Positions 1 through 12,172 of a stretch of DNA of 64,000 nt are shown piece by piece. The position numbers were made by a program, and so were the translations under genes. The stretch's first letter is position 1. The number at the start of each line of letters is the position of its first letter. The stretch is taken from positions 1,527,001-1,591,000 of the forward strand of contig JAOTON010002234.1 of assembly GCA_034440635.1 (NCBI GenBank). The letters are read 5' to 3'. The notes below the pieces were generated by a model. The model saw only the letters and a list, made by a program, of their open reading frames with translations, was not told the DNA's origin and ran no database searches. The stretch is from Lepas anatifera (Eukaryota; Arthropoda; Thecostraca; Lepadidae).

Positions 1-349
1 CGTGACCTACTTCCCGTGCCCATGTTTTATTGTTCCTGATTTGAGCTTTTATTGGGGCATGACCCTGTGGCTCATATAACACTAATAAATAAGAATAAAA
101 AATAAATTATAATGCACCTAATCACTCAACAAGAGTTGTGGTAATCATATTTTTATTTCGATGGCCTGGGACCAGGTAAGGGAGACCTCAATAAGAAATG
201 CTCAGGATACATTATTTTAGTTCAATAGCTTCACAAGTAATGGTGATGCAACTCCTATTTTGGTGTCAATATGGTCGTCTCGCCATTGCGATTCAATTCA
301 TATACATCAAGAGCCTCCTGGTCTTCACCTGTACGTAAGTCAGATCACT
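1..349. other. Unassigned spacer
   Basis: AT-rich sequence before the first TTAA element. I see no reading frame, RNA gene or repeat copy that recurs elsewhere in the window. Confidence 0.5.
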
Positions 350-1202
350 TTAACACGCGCATTGACGGGGGTCTGAGCCACCTTCGCTTTGACGGGGAGG
401 GGGCGGGTACCAGCCCCCTAAGATCTCGAGAACCACGGAAGGTAGTGAAAAACGGTAAAGGGCGTTGGGTAGCCCACCCACTCCTCCATCAAAAATATTT
501 GAACCATTTTTTGTCAGGCCACATTCAAGGCCACGAGAGGTCAAAACATGCCGTCCATAGGGATAACATGTACATACATACATACATGAAGGTTTTCGGC
601 CATTTCATCTGAACAAGTAAATATAGATAAAAAACTTCAACTATGTGAATCCTCGCAGCAGGCTCAATCGAATGATATATAATTTGACCTTGCTAGGTCA
701 AATAAATGATTTGACCTGACCTGAGGTCAGGTCAAGATCAAATTCTATATCTTATCATTAGAACCGCAAAGACAAGGCGAGTCTAATGCAGCTAAAATAA
801 ACGCTCTATCACTATCTGGTACTGAGTTATTCAGTAAAAACCATTTTCCCATGTATTTCCAATGGAGAGGTCATGCCTCGTACCTGACCTTAGGTCACCG
901 ATATAAAAAATATCGGAACAAATTTTAGAGAACTCTGTGGGCCCATTATGTGAGATGAGTTTCAATCAGATAAGTTCACCCTGTTCCGACTTATGCTATC
1001 TTAAACTTTTTTTAGGCCAGGTCACTTGACCTGTACTGGTGACCTGGCCTGAGATGAACTAACCTTAAAATGTTCACAGAAGTTGTAAAATGATGAGAGA
1101 AAAGGGATGCCAAGTACGGCGGCGCTACGCGCAGCCGTTTTTCTCCCGTCTCCGAAAAACTCGAGGGGGCGGGTACCCGCCCCCTGTCAATGCGCGTGTT
1201 AA
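350..1202 (+). mobile_element. TTAA-flanked MITE, family D copy 1
   Basis: The element begins TTAA-CACGCGC (TTAA at 350-353) and ends GCGCGTG-TTAA (1199-1202), so both a 4-bp TTAA duplication and inverted termini are visible. Subterminal sequence is GC-rich, with GGGGGCGGGTACC on the left and CGGGTACCCGCCCCC on the right. The interior carries many AGGTCA/TGACCT hexamers, including a 25-bp palindrome at 711-735. The shared core lies at about 848-965. The right half matches the right half of 24370-25569. No transposase frame is present, so it is non-autonomous. TTAA targets are typical of piggyBac elements; that assignment is inferred. Confidence 0.82.
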
Positions 1203-1304
1203 GGATTGGACATGGCAAGGTTATTGAATGCACCATTTGATTGGGCTTGACGAGAACATTCAAATGGTGCTCACATATATTCTATAAATCTACTGTCAGT
1301 TGTT

Positions 1305-1535
1305 ATGGCAGAAAATGGAAGTTTCCATACATCCCTATGTGAACCCATGTCTGTGAAAACAGCAGGAGTTCGATACTCGATATTTAGATCGATATTCAGG
1401 ATTTTTATAATCGCCGGAAATCATACATCATTCGAAAGCCCTTGCCGAGACCATCCCGAAACTGGCCTTTATTTTGCTCTTTCGCGTCGTGTTACTGAGA
1501 TAGAGCACAAAATGTGCCGTAAGAATCAGTTTGTG
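1305..1535 (-). repeat. Dispersed repeat R1, copy 1
   Basis: About 230 bp that matches 5225-5445 in reverse complement. Shared landmarks are the GTCTGTGAAAACAGCAGGA end, the ATATCGATATTCAGG-like middle and the block around GAGCACAAAATGTGCC. A partial third copy is at 1975-2105. No coding potential or termini were identified. Confidence 0.75.
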
Positions 1536-1974
1536 CTGTAATACATTAAATGTCATTGACTTTGATTTTGTGACATTGATTTGATTTGATTTTAATGATT
1601 TGACTAAATTTGACATTGATTCTGTGCCATGTCTCACGTCCTTCGTAAAGGTTTGATAAATTAAATATCTTATCAATAATTATATATTAACTGTCCCGCT
1701 CTACAGAAGGCTAGACATCCGCGAATACCACAATGTCAATAACCGAATCCGCTGTAACTAAGGCCCTAAGATGCGGCATCGATTGTGCTCCAAATGCCGA
1801 TTAAAGAACTGCTAATGCAAGCCTCATAGGGATCTACTATAACTAGAGAGGACATCCTGTACAAAACGGCAATACCCTGACGTCAAAATTGAATGATTTG
1901 TTATTAAATATCTTGGCCAGGTTAATTGAAGAATCACGTGATAATTTCAACGAGAGCTTCTTGATTTAAGGCAC
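1536..1974. other. Unassigned AT-rich spacer
   Basis: Contains short TTTGACATTGAT-like tandem stretches at about 1552-1620 and nothing else recognisable. Confidence 0.5.
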
Positions 1975-2105
1975 CACTACATAACTTTCGCAGAGATAGA
2001 GCAAAATAAAGACCAGTTTCGGAATGGTCTTGGCAAGGGCTTTCAAATGATGTATGATTTAACGTAATTCAGTTATTAAGAGCGAATATCATTCTGTTGA
2101 CCTCA
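1975..2105 (+). repeat. Dispersed repeat R1, partial copy 2
   Basis: Matches 5280-5375 in the same orientation, including AAGACCAGTTTCGG and GGCAAGGGCTTTC followed by an AATGATGTA block. It is shorter and more diverged than the other two copies. Confidence 0.65.
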
Positions 2106-2259
2106 GGATACGAAGGATTTGACGTTGACTTCAACAGGCTCTGGAGCCTGAACCAAGCTGTGCCCCGCAAAAAGCCGTGAAATTGTTTTGGATTTCATGT
2201 TTCCTGGCTTGCATACTGATTTTAGGCGAAATCAATTGTCCCCGATTTTGGTGATACGT

Positions 2260-2490
2260 TGGGTCCAGACCATTTTTTAACATGTTAACTGGGGGCCATT
2301 TGTCCCCCCCCAGTCGGCCGAAATGCCCACCCCCGCAGTGGCCGGAAATTGGCCCCCCAGTGAAATAGACATATGGCTTAAAATTGAACAAACGCAAACT
2401 CACCTGACGAAAATAGACAGAACACCAACCGATAATAACTATTTTGTTCTATTGCTCATCCGAAATTGGCAATCCACAAAAATTGTGTTA
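2260..2490 (-). repeat. Dispersed repeat R2, copy 1
   Basis: Reverse-complement match of about 225 bp to 53205-53440. Both copies contain repeated ACTGGGGGG tracts, TTAACATGTT, a GAACACCA block and a GAGCAATAGAACAAA block. The minus strand of this copy and the plus strand of the other share a short open frame beginning MSL, about 45 codons long. I regard it as a repeat, not a gene. Confidence 0.72.
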
Positions 2491-2691
2491 AGAATTTCCA
2501 CCAGTGGCTGTCTTCTCCATCGTGCAAAAACGAGACAAAACGCGTAGTTACGGGAAATCCGGGCAAAGCAGCCTCAGCACCAACTAATTACAACGCTGGA
2601 GATAACCTAAAACCAATAAAACATCGTGTTTTATCCCACCGGAAGCCCAGCCAGTACCGGGGGATTGCAAGACGCTCTAAGTACTTCGCAA

Positions 2692-2708
2692 TTTATTTAT
2701 TTATTTAT
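2692..2708. repeat. (TTTA)n microsatellite
   Basis: Four tandem TTTA units. Confidence 0.8.
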
Positions 2709-2825
2709 TATTGTGGTGGTAGCATTGGTAAAAGTTATAGTGAGATCGCTGCATATTTTGTCTGTAAGTTGATAAATTTTTAGTTGGCTTTTCTCATCGA
2801 TTCCTTGATGATGTAAATGGGGAGA

Positions 2826-2858
2826 GATTATATATTCGGCCAGCCCTTCGTCAGAATC
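2826..2858 (-). ncRNA. Hammerhead-like core, locus a
   Basis: On the minus strand the order is GATT, CTGACGA, a short GC stem-loop (GGGCTGGCC), GAA, a six-base AT spacer overlapping AATC. GATT and AATC can pair as stem I, CTGANGA and GAA are the conserved hammerhead core, and the GC hairpin is stem II. Stem III is vestigial and the usual fourth A of GAAA is T. The same layout occurs at 13599, 50178, 53068 and 63561. Catalytic activity is not shown. Confidence 0.45.
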
Positions 2859-2865
2859 AACGCTG

Positions 2866-2942
2866 GCTCCCAAGAAACCCTTCTAACAGGGAAAGAGTTG
2901 GCGGCGCCATATGACCCTGACAGTTGGTGCGTCGATATCCCC
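2866..2942 (+). repeat. SINE S1 tail fragment
   Basis: Contains CTCCCAAGAAACCCTTC, an AACAGGGA-AGAG-TTGGCG-GCGCCATATGACC block and a GTTGGTGCGTCGAT end. These match the tails of the S1 copies at 19026, 19967, 15656 and 31040. The tRNA-like head is missing. It lies directly beside the hammerhead-like core at 2826-2858. Confidence 0.65.
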
Positions 2943-3739
2943 AAAAATTATTAACTGGTCTTTGCACTACATTTCCTAGAAGATTTTCACAGCAACAGCC
3001 ACACATCATAGAAGGTATGTACATAGAAACTTGTCTCGATTTAGACTATAAACCACATGTGTTCGATACTTTAGGAATTTGCTTACCTTGCTATGCTCAT
3101 AAATAAAAATTAGAAAATAGTTTATTCATTTCAAATACATTGCGGCAGAATCCGGGCTGCTAGGCTGGCCATTTTGTGGCCAAATCTTTAGATTTTGGGT
3201 TTTTTGTCGTGTTTGGCCGTGCGATTTTTTTGGTTGGCCTTCTCTTGGAATCTGGCCTTCTTTGGCCCTTTTTCTAGCAGCTGGCACCTAAGCTCTTTTT
3301 GGTTTGTCCCTTGTATAAATATGGCTTCTCTTGGCCTTTTTCGGGCTTGAATATGATGTTATGACACCAATAAATGATCAGAGCAGCAGAAATAACTGTT
3401 ATGCCAGTGGAAGGAGAACTCTATGAAAAAACACGATCCAAAAAAATGACCCACCGAAAACTGGACGCGAAGGATGCGATACTATAGGCACCTTTTGGGT
3501 GGAAAGTATATGACAAAGTGCGTTTTGAGGCTCCACCCTCCTCCTTCTACTTACCAAAATCCTATATCCACCACTGTTGAAAGAGCAAAAAACTCACAAT
3601 TGGAAAAGCAGGAAAAATATTAAATGTTAGCGGGGAGTGGTGCGGCTAAGATACTTGATGATGGTAACAAATGTTCTGGTTATATGGATAAAATCATTTG
3701 ATAGCCACACGGGATTGAAGGGGCACTTCTGGCCTCCTA
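2943..3739. other. Unassigned, TTGGCC-rich
   Basis: From about 3165 to 3345 the T-rich strand repeats GGCC, TTGGCC and TGGCC many times. A related short stretch is at about 4950-4990 and, in reverse, at 32940-32980. No gene is recognisable. Confidence 0.5.
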
Positions 3740-4767
3740 TTTACCCGCGCCGCACCGGGGGTCCGGCGCCAACTTCGCCCCACCGAGGGCATCGATGAGC
3801 CCCTTTCTAACTCCGAAAATATGAGGGTTAGCGCAAATCTGCAAAGTGCATTAGGAAGCCCATGTAACTTCAGTATGATTTTACTTCACATGTTTAGGCG
3901 CTCAGGGGAATGGCTTGACCTCCGGAGGTCAAGTTGGGTCACGATAGGCTATTTCTACTAAAATATGCGATGCTTAAGAAACCTGGGCATGGCTCTCATG
4001 CCATTCGAGCTATTGAAATTTACTATAGTACGCTTGATAGGAAAGTGCCAGGGCTTTCTCTGCTATGTAGAACATAATGACCTCCCGCCAATGGTTTGAC
4101 CTCCAGAGGGCACCTCTTGACCTAACATGACCTGAGGTCACGAAAGGTAAAAAGTGACCTTGCCGTACATCAAACGGAAGCCATTGATGAGACATACACG
4201 ATGACGTTTAATTCAGCGCTCTAGCTTGATGAGGTTAAAAGTTATTTTCAGAATACTGTTTTTTACCCCTGGTGACCTGCGATAACCTCAGATAGGTCAA
4301 CGGGAGATATCGCCCCTGGAATCCGTGAAGGGGTAGCCAAGGATGCTTTTCTGGAAATCTGAGAATTTGCAACTATTTTTGCAACTTTTAGATCTTAAGA
4401 CAGATTTTCCATGTTTTTTGTATGGGAGAGGTCCCCTTGTGACCTGACCGCAGGTCACCAAATATAAAAAAATCTGGATATACAATTTTTAGAACCTGGA
4501 AGGATCATCAAGCGCAAATAGTTTCAAATCGATTATATTAGAAATGTAGCTAATGTAGAGCTCAAAACTTGAAGGGAGGCTACCTTGGTTGACCTTGCCT
4601 GGTGACCTGATCTATTGTCGCTCCGGGGTAAAAAATGTTTAGCGAGCGTGGGAAAACGATGGGCAGAGAAGAAGATCCCTCAACCACAGTGCTGCACCTC
4701 ATCGTATTTCTGTTATTCTGAAAAAATTAGGGGGCCATCGTTGTTTCCCCGATGAGACGAAGATTAA
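3740..4767 (+). mobile_element. TTAA-flanked MITE, family B copy 1
   Basis: Homologous along its length to 27513-28543. The left end reads TTTA-CCCGCGCCGCACC (the TTAA has decayed) and the right end reaches TTAA at 4764-4767. It has GGGGGTCCGGCGCCA next to the left terminus and a GCCATCG block near each end. AGGTCA/TGACCT pairs are frequent; a perfect 20-bp palindrome CTTGACCTCCGGAGGTCAAG sits near 3918. The shared core lies at about 4414-4530. No transposase is encoded. Confidence 0.8.
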
Positions 4768-5224
4768 ATGGCCAGCGCGCTAGAAGAATATTGCGTCAAG
4801 TCAAGATAAAACTGTCGAAAATTAGTTTTAAAAATTGATACAAGTTGTACTTCTATGAGTTCATGATTACTGCGAAGGGTCGTTTTAGTCTCAAATCTGA
4901 CTTCTGTGACAATTATTTGGCTGTTTTAGTGAAAGTAAAATTTGTTCCATTTTGGCCATGCTTCTAACTTGGTATGGCCATTTTCTACTGAAAAAAACTT
5001 GGCAGCCCTGGGCAGCATTTATAATTTCTAGAAGGTGGAAAGACACAAAAATTGTGCAAAATTTTTAACACTAGCGCTTCTAAGTCTTATTACGCCCCCC
5101 CAACGGGGTGTTGATCCCATGGAGACACATAATGGCCAGCACAAGAAATGCCCCCCACTGACATTTCCTTAAAAAATGCCCTGGTTGGGTCCCATGTTAA
5201 AGTCGAAGGCATTTAATGCATTAC
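4768..5224. other. Unassigned spacer
   Basis: AT-rich sequence between a family B element and an R1 copy. I see no gene. Confidence 0.5.
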
Positions 5225-5445
5225 CGCAAAAACTGATTTTTACGGAAAATTTTGTGCTCTATATCAGCAACACGACGCGGTAGAGCAAACTAAAGACCAG
5301 TTTCGGGATGGTCTTTGGCAAGGGCTTTCGAATGATGTAGTATAATTTCAGGCAATTATAAAACCCTGAATATCAATCTAAATATCGAATATCGAAGTCC
5401 TGCTGTTTTCACAGACATATGGGAACCCTAGGATTTCCATGCAGC
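5225..5445 (+). repeat. Dispersed repeat R1, copy 3
   Basis: Inverted match to 1305-1535 and direct match to 1975-2105. It ends with the complement of GTGAAAACAGCAGGA. No termini or target duplication were found. Confidence 0.75.
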
Positions 5446-6127
5446 TCTATGGTCTCCAGTGGCCTCAGAAGTAACCTGATTAAAAACTTCATACCCAACT
5501 TTCCGTTGAAATCAAAACAGGTCACACTGCACCTCCTTCCGCCACCTGGCGTGGTTCGTTAGGCAGATCCAGGATTTCTGATGGAGGGAGCACCTGCTCA
5601 GATGCTCAGGAGTCGTCATTTGGACCAGAGCTGCTACGCTTCTGGGCAGCGCAACCTATCGTTAGTGAAAATCAAGTGGAAACTAAACACCGCTCAATAC
5701 GCTGCTCGGGGATATTGATGTCCTATCAGCGCAGCCATAAGCACAAGTTATACTGCGCACTTCTTAACGTTTTTTTCGTTTTTTCGTCACCGAAAACAAG
5801 TTCGCGTCATTGAAATGCATTGGACACGCCGCACTCCGCAAAACGAAAAAAAAACAGACAGGCGAAAAAGGAGAAAATCGTCGTTAAGAAACGTCCATAT
5901 AAAACGATAAAGTGTAGTGAGAAGTGAAAAAGCGAGAACTGATTAAGTTTAAATATTTGAAGTTTGTTTCGTTTTTATTGCCTTTCATCGTCGTACAGGG
6001 AAGGGAAAACAAATGTAATCATTACTTGAATGGCAGACAGCGGTGCAGGGTGGGTTGATTAGATATTGAAACAATGCAGGGGATGTGGTAACATCACAGG
6101 TGGCTGGACTTTTGCATTCTGGGTGAC
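5446..6127. other. Unassigned spacer
   Basis: Contains A-rich stretches around 5845-5875 and 5910-5940 and no recognisable gene or repeat. Confidence 0.5.
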
Positions 6128-6417
6128 ATAGGCGGATACAGAGGGGGCAAGAAACACTCCCTCCGATCAAACCTTGGCGCCTCCTGAAAGGTCGATGGTG
6201 CAGCTGAAAAGTCTATGGTGCTCCCTGAAAATTCGATGAGACTTCCTGAAGGGTCGAGCTTTCCTGCCCCCCTGCCTCCCCCGATGTGAGTATCGGCACC
6301 GCAATTATAATATCAGCGCCCTTGCTATGTTGCATTGTCCAAAACTGGCACCCATTAGTAGTACAAATGGCGCCCCCGACCGGGTCTCCCCCGGATTGGA
6401 AATCCTGGATCTGCACA
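6128..6417. mobile_element. hAT-like GGCGGAT-family repeat, putative full copy
   Basis: The left end CATAGGCGGATACAGAGGGG and the complement of the right end, CATGTGCAGATCCAGG, look like diverged inverted termini. The left half repeats a degenerate unit of the form GAAAGGTCGATGGTGC. Related sequence occurs at 34826 and 56965. I could not match an 8-bp duplication, so the hAT label is tentative. Confidence 0.5.
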
Positions 6418-6567
6418 TGGCTCGGGGAGTGTAGTTCGGTGGGGCACCAGGTCAGTTCGGGGAGAAGTTAGTAATTGAGGCAGTATCCATGTTGCATTCC
6501 CTCTGGATCGACCCTAGTCCATGGACAGCCCTAACCATTTACCACGCTGATTTTCTATTGATATAGC

Positions 6568-7589
6568 TTAATACACGCCCCGCTGAGGGGCGAAATTCGC
6601 CCCCCCCTCCTGGTTTTCCTCAGATAACGCATAAACAAAGAGACGCAGAACCACGAAACTTACAGCACCTTGTCCCTGATGAATTTTACGCATCTGACTA
6701 AATTTTTTAGTCAGGTCAAGGAACTTTTGTCAGGTCAAGGAACTTTTCAAGGTCAAGTGACCCGACCTCAAAACCCAAAATCACGAGTTTGAAGCAGTGC
6801 CTAAGGAACATCTGTCAACCGATCAGTTTCAAACTTTTACCATATGATGGGTCATTAGGGTCTACAAATCTGCAATCTTGGAATTTTGATACTGTTGACC
6901 TAAGGTGGGGTCAGTTTTTGGTCACCCCATTACCTATAAGTCTATGGTGAAAATAGAAAGGGCTCGTTTTCAGTCAAAACTGGATAGATAAACCTGAAAA
7001 TCCTCAAAACGTGTATTCCTACCACACTATTGACCATAAAGTTGCATTTTTGACCATCTGACCTATCAAAGGTCATGTCAGGTCACAGGAGCATACAGTG
7101 ATTATTTTGCCAATTTCTCACTGAATTGAGATAAAGCTCCCATTTCTTGTATTGTGCTTATATTGTCACGGGGAGTCGATTAATATGCAACATGACTATA
7201 CCAGGTCACCATGTGACCTTGACCTAGCTCGATGTGGTTATTTTACCATTTGACCTAGGAAGGTCATATTATACATCATTTGATTTGCCACGATGAGAGG
7301 AATCCAATGATGCATACATATTTGCTGTAGCTTTCCTGAGTAAAAATCTAGAGGGGTAAACGTACACCGCCCTGTTGTAAGGCTATGGAACCTTCTTTGA
7401 CCTTTGCTGACCTCAATATTGACCTGACATAAAAATGCTTATCATAATTTCTCTTCATCTCGTCGAGCATTTTCGAACGCCGTTCGTAATTTTCCTTTAG
7501 CTTTCCTGAAAAATGAGGTAAGGAGGGCAGGCGAAAAACGCCCCCAGCGGGGCGCGTCATGCCAGGGAGCCCAGCGGGGCGCGTGTTAA
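6568..7589 (+). mobile_element. TTAA-flanked MITE, family A copy 1
   Basis: TTAA at 6568-6571 precedes a slightly decayed terminus (TACACGCCCCGCTG); the right terminus AGCGGGGCGCGTG is followed by TTAA at 7586-7589. The element is 1022 bp with both TTAAs, almost exactly the size of its relatives at 8220 and 13718. The right end has two tandem copies of CCCAGCGGGGCGCGT separated by a short CATGCCAGGG spacer. AGGTCA/TGACCT hexamers occur throughout. There is no transposase frame. Confidence 0.88.
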
Positions 7590-8219
7590 TTTCCCAATAA
7601 AATCTTAATATGGCATTGATATTCATCGAACAGGCCCAGAAGGAAACGTGATAAGAAAGTAAAAAATAAACGAAACGAAAAAACGAAAAAGAACAGATAA
7701 AAGAAAAAGTCCTTATAAGTGAAACAAAACAACTAAGAACGCAAAAAACCAGCAGTGCAGGCTTAGCTTTTTAGATATTGGGGACAACGTTAATCACTAC
7801 AGGAATGGCACCTTGTCCACCTTGCTAATTATTAAAAATGGCACATAAGCTGCAATAGCGGTCATGTCCGAGCCGTATTCCAGTATTCTTGATCGATCGA
7901 CACCTTACCTTTGCACATTTGCTATCGAAAGCTGTTTGCAATGTGTAAGGAATTTTTATCATTTATACATGGAATGAGGCTGCAGTCAGCGGAACTGAAA
8001 ATGCTTACTCTGAAGTAATCAGGGACTGGCGCTCCTACCAGTACCTATTTCAAGATCAACAAAGCATTCCCAAACAAAGCTTGCGGCAGTTTCTTAACAT
8101 TCGACAAGTCATCGAGCCTTCCTGCCTTTCACCTACACGTCTGTCGAGGGAGTCCTAGGTGAGCTGTCATGGAACCTGACTTGGACTCTGGCAGAAGGCA
8201 GAATGGAGGTGGTGTCAGA
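7590..8219. other. Unassigned spacer between two family A elements
   Basis: Ordinary mixed-composition sequence of about 630 bp. An A-rich patch lies at 7660-7720. No gene is seen. Confidence 0.5.
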
Positions 8220-9239
8220 TTAACACGCGCCCCGCTGGGGGTCGAAATTCGCCCCCTCCCCTCTTGGTTTTCCCCAGATAGCTCAAGAACAAAGAGACGC
8301 AGAACAACGAAACTTGCAGTACCTTATTCTTAATCAATTTTACACATCTGAACAAATTTTTTAGTTAAGGTCATGTCAGGTCAATAAGCTATTTAAGGTC
8401 AAGTGATCCGACCTCAAAACCTAAAATCACGAGTTTGAAGCGGCGCCCAGGGAACATCAGCGAACTGATCAGTTTGAAACTTCCACAAGATGATAAGGTC
8501 ATTAGCGTCTACAAGTTTGCTATCTCGGAATTTTGATATTGTTGACCTAAGGTGGGGTCAACTTTTTGGTCACTCCATTATAAGTCTATGGTGAAAAACT
8601 AGAATGGACTCGTTTTCAGTAAACACTGGATAGATAGCGCTGAAAATCGTCAAACCGTCTATTCTTACCACGATCTTGACCATAAAATTGAGTTTTTGAG
8701 CATCTGACTTCTCAAAGGTCATGTCAGGCCACGGGAGCATAGAGTGATTGTTTTGCCAATAACTTCTCACCGAATTGAGATAAAGCTCCCATTTTGCTTT
8801 CATTGTGCTTACATTATCACGTGGAGTCGATTGATATGCAACATGACCATATCAGGTCACTATGTGACCCTGACCTAGCTTGAGGTCAGGTCATTTTCAC
8901 TATTTGACCTAGCACGGTCATATTATACATAATTTGATTTGCCGCGATAAGAGGAACCCAATGATGCATACAGATTTGCTCTAGCTCTCCTGAGGACAGA
9001 TCTAGAGAGAGAAACGTACAATGCTCTGTCGTAAGCCTATGGAACCTTCTTTGACCTATGTTGACCTCAATATTGACCTGACATAATAATTATTCGTATA
9101 AAATATGTTCGTCTTCTCAAGAGATTTCGAACGCGGTCCGTAATTTTCCTTTAGCTTTCGTGGGGAATGAGATACGGAGGGGCGAAAACACCCCCAGCGG
9201 GGAGCGTCATGCCAGGGACCCCAGCGGGGCGCGTGTTAA
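8220..9239 (+). mobile_element. TTAA-flanked MITE, family A copy 2
   Basis: Cleanest copy of family A. TTAA at 8220-8223 is followed by CACGCGCCCCGCTGGGGG; the right terminus ends GGGGCGCGTG-TTAA at 9236-9239. It is 1020 bp long and in the same orientation as copy 1. I count about 14 exact AGGTCA/TGACCT hexamers inside, against less than one expected by chance. The shared core is at about 8475-8600. It is non-coding. Confidence 0.92.
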
Positions 9240-11549
9240 GAAACGTGAGTGTTGGTCCATGTGACATGAGACAGTGGTAAGGACAGCAATTTGAAATCGG
9301 GTGCCAACATACTGAGAGATGCCCCCTGGACATCACTGTCGTCCCACTGACACTGAGTTGATCGGCTTGCCGCCTCGCCTCGCGGTCAGGCCTGCACTCG
9401 CGTGAGAGTTGGCTTGAGTAAGCTGGTCATGATGTCACATGAAGCATATCCGTAGAACCGCTGAGATTAGCAAGGACAGGTGTGTAACTTCTTCAAAACT
9501 AGTGTCTTATAGTGTTCTCTTACCAACGCTGTAGATTTCAATAACTGTCCCACCTGTTTATTACCAACCCCTCCCCACACCAGACAATCCTGATGTGACT
9601 GATGACGCTTCGAGGGCTGACTCACGGCACGGATTAGGTGAACCAGGTTAGCTCCAAGCAGAAAGTCATGGGTGTATTTGGGTCAGACTATCGAGCCGCT
9701 GCTGGGGGTAACAGACGTCCATCCGGTAGGACTCAGTCCCACACGGGCCGGCGGCTACACTCGGCGCTGGCCATCGATCCCTGACGCACGGCGAACAGAT
9801 TGCCTTACGCACAGCAAACACAGGAGAGGTATCAAGTAACGACATATGAAAAGCCAGGCCACTTCGCAAGCCAAGCGCGAGGATGTGTGAAGGATTCGAT
9901 TTCGCATGTGCGTTATTATATTTCGAATGAACATGTATATTGTAGAACCATTTTAAGATATATCTTTATGTTTACTACCGAATCTAAATCTGACTTTGAT
10001 AGGTCAGTGACGGCATACCACACCAAATTCAGCAGGGAACTGATGCTATTTTGTTAATTAATTTTCAGCAAGGACTATAAATATAGCATGTATACCCTCG
10101 TTACGTAGAGCACTCATTCCCTAATCCAGTCGTTTCCATGTTTTGATGTCGGATATAAGCTGCACTCGACTCAAGCTGATTCGCGACAACACCGGTTGCA
10201 ATGAATTAAAAATACAGCAATCTAGCCAAGAGTAGCATGCATCTAAAAGTTTGCTTTCACGGAATTTCAACTGACGGCGGTAAAACACTTTCCCCAAATT
10301 ACTTCGTTTTTTTCAAACATCGGTGCAAATAAGATTTTGCATGATATAGCACTGCGTAACTCACGCTGTCGTATTTGTAGCGACAATGATATCGCACATT
10401 CGAAAGCGATTTGCGTGATGCAGGAGGCTGCAGAGTTGGCCTCATTTGTCAGTCGGCTTTCGTGCCTCCCTTGCCAGTAGAAAAATGAACAAAGCCTAAA
10501 TGAAACTGAACCGAATACAAGCCATTACAGGCATGGAATATTTCAATCTGCAAACGTGAAATTAGCCAGAAAGTACGAAACTTGTCGCACTAAATGGCGT
10601 AGCCATTTACAGCCTTGGGAAAAGACGGTAATAGCCTAGACATGAAAACACTGATTACTGGAGGAATTATGTTTTCGAAGGAATGATTGAATTGTAGAGA
10701 TATTGTTTATAATGCTAATACATATCACGAAAACACCAAAATGTGCAGATACAAATCACAATGTGCGACACATGCAGTAAGTTACATATAAAATGTTGGA
10801 TACAACTCTAAAATCTTGCATTGTGGTGTGTTGTGCAGTATTTATCGTTACGAGAAATGGGTGAGTCCGCAAAATATCAATAATCCAGTAGGTACGGTGC
10901 ATTCTTCTATTTCTATAGCGAGGATTAGGCTACGTTTCATCGATCCATGTATTCACCATGTTATTCGAGGATGCACGCCATAATGTATATGATTGTGCAG
11001 TAAAAAGCCATGCAATGCACAGCAAGACACGACGCATTTCCAACACTTTTATGGTGGATATTGACAGAACAACATCACTCTTTACAACACCCCTAGCGAA
11101 TCCATAACATACCAGCAGCCGCATCGCTGCCAGTGATTCGCCACGGTCCGGCGCACCTACCCAACGGCTATTTTCTCACGTCTATGTTTTGAACCCTAGT
11201 TGATATGTCACAGCTCGCCCGCATATTTCAACTCAGCGCGGCGCAACCAGTATTAGCCGTATTCACGCCAACAGACCAGCGAGGCTATCAACAGCGTATG
11301 CGCCGCTATGCGCACACTTTGCGGTGAGTTATTGGACAACTTTTAGATCTTGACATCGATCAGAACCGAGAGTGAGAGCAGATTTTGCACCGTTTTTAGC
11401 GAACTTAACCCATCCCGAGCAGCCAATCTGCTTACTTTCAAAATATTCAACGGTTTATAGTTTTTACACCTAACGATGCTTCAATTATTGAATAAAATGG
11501 CGTCATCAATGACAATATTTGGGAGGCTTTGGGGGATTACATTACACCT
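9240..11549. other. Unassigned 2.3 kb spacer
   Basis: The longest stretch without an identified repeat. Short open frames of up to 85 codons occur, none with recognisable content. AT-rich patches flank 9990-10080. Confidence 0.5.
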
Positions 11550-11633
11550 ATTCAGAGAGGCCGCTGGGACTTGAGCCTGGGATTTGTGCCCCTGAGATAA
11601 ATGCTCTACTCAATGAGCCACGCACCTCTTCTC
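11550..11633 (-). repeat. SINE S1 head (tRNA-like)
   Basis: On the minus strand the sequence has an A-box-like GTGGCTCATTGAGTAGAGC and, about 35 bases later, a B-box-like GGCTCAAGTCCC. It is followed by the CTCTGAATA block also seen in the S1 copies at 15656 and 31040. The fold is degenerate, so it is a SINE head and not a functional tRNA gene. Confidence 0.7.
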
Positions 11634-11945
11634 CACGTATGAATTTTCCCGCTTTTGCCTGATCTGCTTATGTGATGGTAGATATACACGAAAAGCCTAC
11701 TTTTATGCTCCCAAGAATTAAAAAAAACGCGAAATAATACCACGGAAAACCTGCATCCAGCATCCAGTGTAGTGGAGCTGTATACGTCTCATTAAGAAAA
11801 CTAGACTTTATAACATGGACGAACAAACTTGGCCATTTTCGCGGCAGCCTGATCTGAGGTTAACAACAGAGTCACAGCAGATGAGAAGGGAAACTGGGGA
11901 AACATCGCAGTGGAAGCAAAACAGAATCTGGCCGCTTTATAATAG

Positions 11946-11991
11946 ATAGATAGATAATTAGATAGATAATAGATAGATAGATAGAATAGAT
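11946..11991. repeat. (TAGA)n microsatellite
   Basis: Imperfect tandem TAGA units with occasional TA insertions. Confidence 0.92.
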
Positions 11992-12172
11992 TTCGCCGCC
12001 TTACAAGATATCGGCAACATCACCCGCATCTTTTGTTAACGCTTTAATTTCCATCGTTTGTTTACACATTATCAAACCAAACGGCTCCATCAATAAAGCG
12101 CTAGTCTCAGTGATGAGGCTTCCAATGTACATACATAAGTGCGAATAAACTTATCGCTTATCTGTACCTTTT

